Positions 8,011-15,632 of a stretch of DNA of 64,000 bases are shown here, piece after piece. Position 1 is the stretch's first letter; every line of letters begins with the position of its first letter. Made by a program: the position numbers and the translations under genes. The notes beneath the pieces were generated by a model, which searched no databases, was not told the origin of the DNA, and saw only the letters and a list, made by a program, of their open reading frames with translations. The stretch covers positions 3,410,001 to 3,474,000 of the forward strand of contig NZ_CP040128.1 of the NCBI RefSeq assembly GCF_007874125.1. Reading direction: 5' to 3'. The stretch comes from Noviherbaspirillum sp. UKPF54 (GTDB taxonomy: Bacteria; Pseudomonadota; Gammaproteobacteria; Burkholderiales; Burkholderiaceae_D).

Positions 8011-10496
8011 TGCGGGCGCTGAACACCATGCCACCCTCGATCCATTCCGCCGCGCGCATTTCAGCCGGCATTCTCGCCACTGCAGTCATGTCCGGCCTGT
8101 ACGCCCGTGGCGGCGCCGGCTGGCTGCTGGGCTTCGTGTTCCTCGTGCCGTGGTTGCGTGCGCTCGACGCGAGCCGCACGCTCGCCGGCAAGCTGCTCTG
8201 TGCCTGGGCCATGTCGGTTGCCTTCGCCGCGGCGGCCTGCGCCTGGTTCGGGGCCGCGATCGGCAGTTATACGCAGATAGGATCAGCCGCCGGCGTGGCC
8301 TTGCTGCTGCTCGCCGCACCGCTGTTCCTGCCACAATTCCTTGCATTTGCGCTGGTGCGCCATCTGGCCGGCCGCCGGTACCGGCCAGTTCTGGTCGCGT
8401 TCGCAGGCGCCGCGGCCTGGGTCGCGACGGAATGGCTCACGTTCAAGCTACTCGGCGACCTGCTCGACTACACATTCGGTTACGGACTTTATCCGTCCCG
8501 GCTCCTGCGCCAGGCCGCCGACGTCGGCGGCGCCGCAGGCCTCACGGTCATGCTGCTGCTGGCGAACGAGGGTGTCGCGGCGGCCGTGGCGCGCCGCGCC
8601 GGCGGCATTCGCGCGATCGCCAGACCGCTGGCGCTTGCCGCGCTGGTGCCGTTGCTGCTGGCGGCTTACGGCCTGGCCAGGCTCTCGACTTTGCCTGCAC
8701 CCGCCGGCGAGCCGCTGCGCATCGGGATGATCCAGTCCAACATCGTCGACTATGAACGCCAGCGCCAGGAGAAAGGCGCTCGCGCGGTCGTGCGCGAGGT
8801 GCTCGACACGCACTTCGCGATGACCTACGACGCCGTCATGCGCCAGCGCGCGGACGCGGTGCTATGGTCGGAGACGGTGTACCCCACCACGTTTGGACAC
8901 CCCAAAAGCGAGGCCGGCGCCGACTTCGACCGCGAGATCCTCTCCATCGTCAATTCCGCCGGGGTGCCGTTCGTGTTCGGGACTTACGATCTCGACGCGG
9001 ACGGCGAATACAATGCCGCCGCGTTCGTGGAGCCCGGCACCGGCCTCCTGGGCTACTACCGCAAGACGCGCCTGTTCCCGCTCACCGAGTACGTGCCCGC
9101 CTGGCTCGATGGGCCCGCGCTGCGGCGCTGGCTGCCGTGGACCGGCAACTGGCAACCAGGCACCGGCGCACGCGTGTTCCCCCTGCGCCTGGCCGACGGC
9201 CGCGAGATTCCGGTGCTGCCGATGATCTGCCTCGACGGCATGGATAGCGGCCTCGCCATTGATGGCGCGCGGCTCGGCGCGCAGGCCATCCTGACCATGT
9301 CGAACGATTCCTGGTTCACCGACGGCCCGGGCATGGAACTGCTTCATGCCGCCGCGGCATTCCGCAGCATCGAAACCCGCCTGCCGCAATTCCGCGTCAC
9401 CCAGAACGGCTACAGCGCGGTGATCGACGCCACCGGCACGGTGCTGGCAGGTGCGCGCAAGGGCGAACGCATGCTGGTGGTGGGCAGCGTGCCCGCCGCA
9501 CCGCCTCCGCGTACGCTCATGGTCAGCCTGGGTAACTGGGTCGGTCTCGCGGGCACCGCCTTCCTAGTACTGCTGGCAGCGGCGGCGGCATTTTCCTGGG
9601 TGCGCGCGCACAGAGCGGAAGAGGCGCCGGAACCGGCTGCGGCAATGACATTCCCCGTCACCGTCGCCGTGTTGCCGCCCGCTGCCCGGCTCGCCGCCGG
9701 CCTGTTGCGCGTCTTCGCGCGCGGAAGTTTGCTCTGGATGTGTTCGGCAATGCTGACGAGCGAGGCCTTGCGTGGGCACACGCTGGCCCAAATCCGCACT
9801 TTCGCCGGCTTCTTCATGATCCCCGAGGCCGCTTCGTGGTGCGTGCTGTATGCGTTTTCCGCACGGGCCTCGATCGAACATGGCGCGCTCGTATTGGCAC
9901 GCGGCGCGCAGCGTGTACAGCTCGCGCTACGGGACATCGTCGCCATCGAGCCATGGAGCCTGCCTGTCCCCGGCCCCGGCGCATCGCTGCGGCTGGTGTC
10001 GGGCGAACGCTGGCGGTATGGGCTTGCGCTCGCCGACGCGACCGCACTGGCCCGGGCGCTGGCTTCCCCGGGCGGGATGCCGAAGCAGATCAGGGCATCC
10101 TCGCGTGAAACAGCGTATGCGAAAGCCCGCCTCGCGGTCCGGCGCGGGCGCCTCGACCATCCATTGGCGAAGTTCGTTCTGCTCCCCATCGTGCTCGCCA
10201 TCCCGGCTTACAGCCTGCACCAGCACATTGCCTACGGCAGCGGCCTCGGCGAGTACATCATGTTCGGCCTGAAAGCTTATCTCACTGCCTTCTCGCTCTG
10301 GTGGGCCGCTTGGGCAATTGCTGTCGTGCTGAGCGCCGCGGCCCTGCGTGCAGCGATTGAAACCGGCACGCTGCTTGCGGTCCTGTTGCGACCGGTACAG
10401 GCAACGGAGGTGCGGCGCTGGCTTGAACGCTTCGGCCTCGCAGCGCTCTACCTCGGCTTGCCGTCGTGGCTGCTGCTGCGCATTTATGGCGGCTAA
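8007..10496 (+). CDS. Apolipoprotein N-acyltransferase-like protein with C-terminal membrane extension
   Basis: An 829-residue protein. Residues about 15-235 hold several membrane helices, and residues about 240-490 a nitrilase domain with an intact Glu-Lys-Cys triad: Glu289 (WSETVYP), Lys353 (YRKTRLFPLTEYVP) and Cys408 (ICLDGMD). This matches apolipoprotein N-acyltransferase (Lnt), which acylates the N-terminal Cys of lipoproteins in the inner membrane. ICLDG differs from the usual ICYE. Lnt normally ends near residue 510; here about 300 more residues follow, with four or five helices around a soluble segment (GALVLARGAQRVQLALRDIV) that resembles a small PH-like barrel. It is the last gene of the operon. 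Probably a specialised paralogue, not the housekeeping Lnt. Confidence 0.8.
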   Translation: MMRALNTMPPSIHSAARISAGILATAVMSGLYARGGAGWLLGFVFLVPWLRALDASRTLAGKLLCAWAMSVAFAAAACAWFGAAIGSYTQIGSAAGVALLLLAAPLFLPQFLAFALVRHLAGRRYRPVLVAFAGAAAWVATEWLTFKLLGDLLDYTFGYGLYPSRLLRQAADVGGAAGLTVMLLLANEGVAAAVARRAGGIRAIARPLALAALVPLLLAAYGLARLSTLPAPAGEPLRIGMIQSNIVDYERQRQEKGARAVVREVLDTHFAMTYDAVMRQRADAVLWSETVYPTTFGHPKSEAGADFDREILSIVNSAGVPFVFGTYDLDADGEYNAAAFVEPGTGLLGYYRKTRLFPLTEYVPAWLDGPALRRWLPWTGNWQPGTGARVFPLRLADGREIPVLPMICLDGMDSGLAIDGARLGAQAILTMSNDSWFTDGPGMELLHAAAAFRSIETRLPQFRVTQNGYSAVIDATGTVLAGARKGERMLVVGSVPAAPPPRTLMVSLGNWVGLAGTAFLVLLAAAAAFSWVRAHRAEEAPEPAAAMTFPVTVAVLPPAARLAAGLLRVFARGSLLWMCSAMLTSEALRGHTLAQIRTFAGFFMIPEAASWCVLYAFSARASIEHGALVLARGAQRVQLALRDIVAIEPWSLPVPGPGASLRLVSGERWRYGLALADATALARALASPGGMPKQIRASSRETAYAKARLAVRRGRLDHPLAKFVLLPIVLAIPAYSLHQHIAYGSGLGEYIMFGLKAYLTAFSLWWAAWAIAVVLSAAALRAAIETGTLLAVLLRPVQATEVRRWLERFGLAALYLGLPSWLLLRIYGG

Positions 10497-10525
10497 TCCA
10501 GCTTAAGTGATCAGGCTGCGGCGAA

Positions 10526-10552
10526 GACGTCCGCCGCAATGACGCGGACGTC
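10526..10552. terminator. Hairpin between convergent genes
   Basis: GACGTCCGC (10526-10534) pairs with GCGGACGTC (10544-10552) between the stops of the Lnt-like gene and the DsbG gene. There is no T run, so the terminator function is only likely from its position. Confidence 0.45.
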
Positions 10553-10598
10553 GAACGACGATGCAGGCCCTGCCGGACGCAGTGTTTGGTTCAAGCCA

Positions 10599-11438
10599 TT
10601 AACGAAACCGTTCCAGGTCGGAATCTGTGATTTTTTGTTCCGGCAATCCGGTAATCATCGGGATCTCGGACAGCCTTGGCATTCCGCCTTTTACATTAAT
10701 CTTCCCCTGCTTGTCCTTCCAGATCAGCCCCGGAGTTCCTGAGATTCTGAATTTTTCCATCAGCTCGCCGTTTTTCCGGATGCTTGCTGCGACTGCCGGA
10801 TTGGCTGACTCCGCCGCCTTGGGAGAAGGTGCCAAATTCTTTCCGTGGTTTTCCTCCATCTTGCGGAAGGCGGCAGTTTTGTCCGATGCGGTCATCACTT
10901 CGATCGCCTTGGGCATACTGGTCGGCGTCAATGTGGCCACTGGAATCCAGCGCACCTGCAGGCCTGCTCTTTCATATGGTTGCAACGCCTTCCATGCAAG
11001 GTGACAAAACGGGCAGTTGGCATCAACGAAGATGTAAATGACGCTTCTGGGATTCCTGTCAGTACCTTCAACAACGTAGGCGGCCTTTTCCAGGTCCCGA
11101 TACAGGCTTCCCAGATCGGGTTTCGGAACATATTTTTCAGCGTATTGTGCAGACAGGTTTTCGCCGTTTTCGTCAATGAGCGCGCCCATCAGCAGGCTCT
11201 TTTTGTCCGCCGTGGTGAACACGATCGAATACCGCCCTCCTTCCGTCAATACCCACCCGGTGAGGCCGGAAGGCGCGGGGAAGGTCTTGACCACTTTCAC
11301 GCCATTGTCAACCGCGCCCTGGATCACCTTGGGGTAAGGTTCAGCGGCCCATGCCGCTGTTACCCCGCCCGACAGCGCAACCAAAAGTGCAAGAGCAGCG
11401 GGCAGTTTTGAAAGCCGTTTATTTTTTAATCTCTTCAT
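10599..11438 (-). CDS. dsbG: DsbG/DsbC-type periplasmic thiol:disulfide protein
   Basis: About 279 residues from the chosen ATG 11438, which gives a clean signal peptide (MKRLKNKRLSKLPAALALLV, then AWAAE); an in-frame start at 11489 is possible and neither has a strong ribosome site. The mature protein has the N-terminal dimerisation region and a thioredoxin domain with FVDANCPFCHLAWK, that is a CPFC active site, and the cis-Pro loop GTPGLIW. These are hallmarks of DsbC/DsbG, which reduce or isomerise periplasmic disulfides and rescue sulfenylated Cys. A TTAA direct-repeat box lies about 200 bp upstream. The neighbouring sulfur-redox genes suggest a role in that island. Confidence 0.85.
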   Translation of the reverse strand: MKRLKNKRLSKLPAALALLVALSGGVTAAWAAEPYPKVIQGAVDNGVKVVKTFPAPSGLTGWVLTEGGRYSIVFTTADKKSLLMGALIDENGENLSAQYAEKYVPKPDLGSLYRDLEKAAYVVEGTDRNPRSVIYIFVDANCPFCHLAWKALQPYERAGLQVRWIPVATLTPTSMPKAIEVMTASDKTAAFRKMEENHGKNLAPSPKAAESANPAVAASIRKNGELMEKFRISGTPGLIWKDKQGKINVKGGMPRLSEIPMITGLPEQKITDSDLERFR

Positions 11439-11865
11439 GAAATGATGCATATGATGCCTGTTCAACAAGTGGAGGTCAGTGGATTTCAATCGCAGCGCAC
11501 GCTACATTTCGCGGGCGTCGTTTTGGCCGGCCGGTTACTTTGAATTTGGATCGAACGCAGTGCAGACGCACTCCGCCAGCGATCGTGCAGCTCATTTCAA
11601 CTGTGTTCGGCAGGTGAAGTGTAGAGGTCGGCGATTAAGACGCCATTAAGAGAAAGGCAGAGAAATGCCGCAGACGTGTGCTTCCCTCACACCCGGTCGA
11701 TGAGGCTCTGTGCAGCTTATGCACATATGCGCAACGTGTCCGTGAATCCGTCGGGGGGAAGCCAATGTCCTGTACCGCAAGCAGTTCCTGCGCGCCAAGG
11801 CAGCGCTGCTTGAGAGGCCGGATATGCGCTATCCAGGCCCTGGGTCATTCCTGCACGGCGCGAGG
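11439..11865. other. Gene-poor interval upstream of dsbG
   Basis: Apart from the TTAA box, no gene is supported. A short forward stretch near 11763-11840 reads as plausible protein (NVLYRKQFLRAKAALLERPD) but has no start and ends in the DsrE gene; it may be a decayed fragment. Confidence 0.4.
11634..11650. promoter_or_regulatory. TTAA-N7-TTAA box (PmrA/QseB-type site) upstream of dsbG
   Basis: ATTAAGACGCCATTAAG is a perfect ATTAAG direct repeat with five bases between copies (11-bp period). OmpR-family regulators of the PmrA/QseB group recognise TTAA half-sites at this spacing. It lies upstream of dsbG. The same spacing occurs at 15517-15533 and 17851-17878. Function is inferred. Confidence 0.6.
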
Positions 11866-12321
11866 CTACGGGCGGATGTAGGCGTAGCCCTCTTCCTGCT
11901 TTTTCATTACTTCGAAAACCCCGGAGGGGACATATCCAATAGTGGGCAGCATATCGTCCTTGGTCAAACGCATTGCACTCATGGTGTTTTCGCATGCCAC
12001 AACTTTGACGCCCGACGACACCACGTCCTGGATTTTCTGGGCCACCTTGGAATCGCGCTTTAACATGCCGATTCCCGGGCCATAAGTGACGATTTCAATC
12101 GTGGCTTTGTCGTTGCCGGCTTCTTTCTGCAGGTTCTTTACGTTATTTAGCGCCAGCTCCCATTTTCCCGCGTCGCCATCACTGACTTGAAACACGACAC
12201 GGTGCCTGGTCGTCGTGGACGAAGCACCAGGTGAATTTGCCTGCGCCATGACCGAGGGCGCGGCGCTCCCCAATGCCAGCATCGAACCTAAAAGAGCCGC
12301 CGATAAAGATGAACGCAACAT
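11866..12321 (-). CDS. Periplasmic DsrE-family protein
   Basis: A 151-residue protein starting at ATG 12321, preceded by AGGAGG. It has a signal peptide (MLRSSLSAALLGSMLALGSA, cleaved near VMAQA) and a DsrE/YchN-like domain with the conserved Cys in VVACENTMSAMRL and the family ending EEGYAYIRP. DsrE-type proteins carry sulfur on this Cys; an exported version would act in the periplasm. It is the last gene of the tlpA-dsrE-tsdB-tsdA run (126 bp after tsdA). A second DsrE protein lacking a signal peptide lies upstream in the same run. Confidence 0.85.
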   Translation of the reverse strand: MLRSSLSAALLGSMLALGSAAPSVMAQANSPGASSTTTRHRVVFQVSDGDAGKWELALNNVKNLQKEAGNDKATIEIVTYGPGIGMLKRDSKVAQKIQDVVSSGVKVVACENTMSAMRLTKDDMLPTIGYVPSGVFEVMKKQEEGYAYIRP

Positions 12322-12447
12322 ACAGCCTCCTGAAAATTTCCAGCGTTTTACAACGAAACCTGCGAAGTGCCGGCGCATAAAGGCTGCCGGCGAAAAAGCA
12401 GAATCCCGATTCTCGCCGACTCATGGACTCGCGTATTTGCGCTCCGC

Positions 12448-13356
12448 CTATTTCGCCCCCAATACGTGTCCGTTCACGCTTTTGCCGTACATTGAGCTTG
12501 GCGAATCGTGGTATTTCTTTCTCGTTTCCTCAACGGAGCCATTGAAGCGCGGGTCCTGCGGCCTTTCATGGCTATCCATGAACAGGGCGACGTCCCACGC
12601 TTCCTGATCCGTCAGTGTCCCGCCCAATCCCAGCGGCATATTCGCCTTGATAAAGCCAGCAGCATTCTTGGTGTCATGCATGCCGGCGCCCCAGTTAAAG
12701 GATTTGTCACCCCACAACGGTGGGAATACGGTCTTGCCGGCACTGGCTTGCCCTTGCCCGTCAGCGCCGTGGCAAAGCGCACATTTCTGCTGATAGACCT
12801 TTTCTCCACGGGCATAGTCTGCCGGCTGGGCAGGTTTCGCCACTTCGGGATAACCGCGTCCCTCCACAGTTCCCCCTACCGGCGCCCCGGTCGCCAGCCA
12901 GTACGCATAGGTTTCCAACGCGACGAGTGTCGGATCGCCGGGCGCAGGCGCCTTGCCGTTCATGCTGAAGCGAAAGCATCCCTGCAATCTCTCGGCAAAC
13001 GTGTTCACATGCTTGTTCTTGCTGCGGTAAGCCGGATACGAAATGTATGCCGCCCACAGCGGACTGGCATTTCCCTTGCGGCCGGCGTCGAGATGGCAGT
13101 TCACGCAGTTAAGACTGTTACCGACGAATTGGCTGGCATTTTTTTGAGTATCAATGAAGATTTGTTCACCTTGCCGCACTATCTTGCCGAACTCATCGTC
13201 GGGGATGCTGCCGGCGGATGGCGGATTGAAAACAGTGACGCGGCCAGGCGCGGCTGCCGCCGGTTTGGACTGGGCTACAGATTCTGGCTGGCTCGCCGCA
13301 AACACGACCAGTGCCAGAAGGCTCGCCCTCGATACAGGGAAAAACAATTTCGTCAC
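12448..13356 (-). CDS. tsdA: Thiosulfate dehydrogenase TsdA (diheme cytochrome c)
   Basis: 302 residues from a GTG start (13356) with GGAGGGAAAA as ribosome site, overlapping the tsdB stop by four bases. After the signal peptide come two heme sites: CVNCH (84-88, in NSLNCVNCHLDAGRK) and CALCH (192-196). ERLQGCFRFSMNG places Cys127 as the unusual axial Cys ligand of heme 1 that defines TsdA. TsdA oxidises thiosulfate to tetrathionate in the periplasm (or the reverse), passing electrons to TsdB. The two-gene tsdBA layout with translational coupling is the known arrangement. A second TsdA unit is fused within the cytochrome at 15633-17669. Confidence 0.9.
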   Translation of the reverse strand: MTKLFFPVSRASLLALVVFAASQPESVAQSKPAAAAPGRVTVFNPPSAGSIPDDEFGKIVRQGEQIFIDTQKNASQFVGNSLNCVNCHLDAGRKGNASPLWAAYISYPAYRSKNKHVNTFAERLQGCFRFSMNGKAPAPGDPTLVALETYAYWLATGAPVGGTVEGRGYPEVAKPAQPADYARGEKVYQQKCALCHGADGQGQASAGKTVFPPLWGDKSFNWGAGMHDTKNAAGFIKANMPLGLGGTLTDQEAWDVALFMDSHERPQDPRFNGSVEETRKKYHDSPSSMYGKSVNGHVLGAK

Positions 13357-14054
13357 TTTTCCCTCCGGGCAGGTGAGGTTTGCGAAGCAACTGCGGAAGC
13401 AGCACCGAAGTGCCTGGAGACGGCGGCAATATCGGCATCCGACAGTTTTTGCGCGACGGCCCTCATCAGATTCATTGGCCCGCCGGATCGGGTGCCGTTT
13501 TTGAAGGCGTGCAGTTGGGCCGCGATGTAATCGATCGACTGCCCTGCAATTGCCGGAAACGCGTCTCCGACTCCGACACCGCCGGGTCCGTGGCACTGCA
13601 CGCATGCAGGCAGAGTGTCATCCCAGCCCCCGCGGGTTGCAAGCCATGCGCCGGTCTGCTCCTTCAGCTTCTCATCGGAGAGCGCGACGGCGGGCGCCAC
13701 GGGCAGCCCGGCGAAATACGCGCTGACCGCCTTACGTTCGTCCACAGCCAATTGCTTCGCGATATGTTCCATCACCACATTCTTCCGCGTTCCGTCTGCG
13801 AAGTGGTTCAGCTGCGATTCGAGATAGGTTGCGCCGAGGCCGGCGAGCCGGGGAAATCCTCCGGCGGCATTGCCTTCGCCGTTGACGCCGTGGCAGCTGG
13901 CGCAGGCCGGCACCCCGTTAGAGTTTCCGTTGGCAACAATCGATGCACCCAAATTGTTCTGCGCGTGGGAGAGGACAGGGAATACCGCCATGGCAGTTAT
14001 GCCGACAATACCGGAGAGCCATTGAGGAAATCGGAAATGGCGGTTCGCGATCAT
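13353..14054 (-). CDS. tsdB: TsdB-like diheme cytochrome c4, electron partner of TsdA
   Basis: 233 residues from ATG 14054 (ribosome site GAGGGAGGCA); the longer in-frame extension lacks a ribosome site. The signal peptide (WLSGIVGITAMAVFPVLSHA) is followed by two cytochrome c domains with CASCH (VPACASCHGVNGEG) and CVQCH (LPACVQCHGPGG), the tandem layout of cytochrome c4/TsdB. TsdB accepts electrons from TsdA and passes them to a terminal oxidase. It lies directly upstream of tsdA with a GTGA overlap. Confidence 0.87.
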   Translation of the reverse strand: MIANRHFRFPQWLSGIVGITAMAVFPVLSHAQNNLGASIVANGNSNGVPACASCHGVNGEGNAAGGFPRLAGLGATYLESQLNHFADGTRKNVVMEHIAKQLAVDERKAVSAYFAGLPVAPAVALSDEKLKEQTGAWLATRGGWDDTLPACVQCHGPGGVGVGDAFPAIAGQSIDYIAAQLHAFKNGTRSGGPMNLMRAVAQKLSDADIAAVSRHFGAASAVASQTSPARREK

Positions 14055-14205
14055 TGCCTCCCTCGATGGCAGCTCCGGAATTGCGCGGGCGGCAGATGTT
14101 CGATTCGAATAGTGGTATCTATTGATGAAGCTTCCATTCATCGTTGTCATCCTCCAATTTATTATTTTGTTTTCTTGCTTGCATGTTCACCCTGGCGGGC
14201 ACCGT

Positions 14206-14520
14206 TCATGCACGGATATAACTCCAGCCATCGCGCTGCATTTCTGCGATGGCAAGAATCGCGGCTGCGACAGGTTGCAGTGGCTCCGGCGCCGTACGTC
14301 CCAATTTCCGCAAGGTGTTTGCGCACACCAGCGTTAGATGGTCGGTATCCGATCTCGGTGAATCCAGTGCTGCGCTGACGCCCTCTGCATTAACAATAAT
14401 GCGGACTTGCGCATCGGGCGCTTCGCGCAGCAGGTTGGCTGCATTATTTCTGGCACGGACCAGCGATGCTGGCGTCGGGGCGTGAATCAGTATGCGCAGT
14501 GCCATTGGCCGTTGCTCCAT
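14206..14520 (-). CDS. DsrE-family protein (cytoplasmic type)
   Basis: 104 residues from ATG 14520 (GGAGGGAGACTT before it). MEQRPMALRILIHAPTPASL begins a DsrE-like domain with the conserved Cys in LTLVCANTLRKLG and a C-terminus, RDGWSYIRA, that matches the family pattern and the other DsrE protein of this run. No signal peptide is present, so it should act in the cytoplasm. It sits 31 bp after the TlpA-like gene and 151 bp before tsdB. Possible sulfur carrier; partner unknown. Confidence 0.78.
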   Translation of the reverse strand: MEQRPMALRILIHAPTPASLVRARNNAANLLREAPDAQVRIIVNAEGVSAALDSPRSDTDHLTLVCANTLRKLGRTAPEPLQPVAAAILAIAEMQRDGWSYIRA

Positions 14521-14551
14521 AAGTCTCCCTCCATCCGCCGAATGATGTGCG

Positions 14552-15373
14552 CTACCGCGGCGAATCGGAGCGCAGCGAGCGGAGCCTGTCGGACAGACTG
14601 GCCGCGGACAGTTCTCCCACCCGCCGCCCAACGAGCACGCCCTTTTCATTAAAGAACAAGGTGGTCGGCAATGCCAGCGAACCTGTCTCACGCCCCACGC
14701 TCATCGTGGCATCCAGCAACACGTTATCGAGGGAGAGTCGCTCGGATTGGAGATACCGGGTTACCGTGTCGCCGGCTTCACCCTGATTGGCAAATATAAA
14801 AACAATATCCTTGTAATGGCCTTGAGCATCGCGCAGTACCGGCATTTCGCGCCGGCATGGAGGGCACCACGTCGCCCACATGTTGATGACCAGGGGTTTT
14901 CCAATGAAGGAATTGATCGGGACCGTGCCGCCTCCCAGTCGCGCCAACTCGATGCGCGGCAGCTCCTGCACCGCGGCTTTGGCGAGTGTTAACGCGGCCA
15001 GACCCATACCCCAGAAGGCGGTGCCGGTTACTACTGCATTCAGCAGCGGTATCCAGGCTGCCCGTTGACGGTGTATGAAATAGGCGCTGGACACGATCAG
15101 TGCCAGTAAGCCAGCGGACACGACGAAACCGCCGTCACGGATGTCGAGGACGCTCCAGGGAGATTTAGCGTACAGATCGGAGTAAAGAAAAACGAATGCC
15201 GCCCGGGCTCCGACGAGGGACGCCACGAGTATTTTCCAGAGGCTCGGCTCGACATCAATCCCTCGGGATTTCCCGGCCCACCAGCCGGCCGCAAGGCTCG
15301 CGGCCATCGCACCGATAATCAGAAGTAATGCGGCGGGAAGCACGAATGGCCCCAGGCTTATCGTATCCATCAT
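14552..15373 (-). CDS. TlpA-type thiol:disulfide protein with multi-helix membrane domain
   Basis: About 273 residues. The N-terminal about 140 residues contain four or five hydrophobic helices with Lgt-like features (FVLPAALLLIIGAMAASL, LVGARAAFVFLYSD, DIRDGGFVVSAG). They are followed by a thioredoxin domain with MWATWCPPCRREMPVLRD (WCPPC active site) and the cis-Pro loop ALPTTLFF. This is a membrane-anchored TlpA/ResA-like reductant delivering electrons to periplasmic thiols. The start may be ATG 15373 or GTG 15409. It is the first gene of the run leading to dsrE, tsdB and tsdA, with a TTAA box about 145 bp upstream. Confidence 0.8.
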   Translation of the reverse strand: MMDTISLGPFVLPAALLLIIGAMAASLAAGWWAGKSRGIDVEPSLWKILVASLVGARAAFVFLYSDLYAKSPWSVLDIRDGGFVVSAGLLALIVSSAYFIHRQRAAWIPLLNAVVTGTAFWGMGLAALTLAKAAVQELPRIELARLGGGTVPINSFIGKPLVINMWATWCPPCRREMPVLRDAQGHYKDIVFIFANQGEAGDTVTRYLQSERLSLDNVLLDATMSVGRETGSLALPTTLFFNEKGVLVGRRVGELSAASLSDRLRSLRSDSPR

Positions 15374-15516
15374 GCCGCCGACTGGATGACGCAGCCAGGC
15401 CGTTCCCACTGGAACGCGGTGACACCTGATGATGAAGTCGAAGCCTTTTTTTGCGGACCAAAGCGCGGCATGAATATCCTTGCAGGTAGTTCACCTTGCA
15501 AGGATATATGCGCTAA

Positions 15517-15533
15517 ATTAAGGAAGTATTAAA
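15517..15533. promoter_or_regulatory. TTAA-N7-TTAA box upstream of the tlpA-dsrE-tsdBA run
   Basis: ATTAAGGAAGTATTAAA gives two TTAA cores (15518 and 15529) exactly 11 bp apart, the same spacing as the boxes at 11634 and 17851. It lies about 145 bp upstream of the TlpA-like gene. Binding by the adjacent QseB-like regulator is inferred. Confidence 0.6.
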
Positions 15534-15632
15534 TGAGGCGCATGGGGATGCCGCGGGCCGGGACTCTCCCGCTGCGAGTCCCGGGCGCGTCCCGCTGCGT
15601 GAGAGAACTGACCGGCGTGGAAGCCAGATCCA

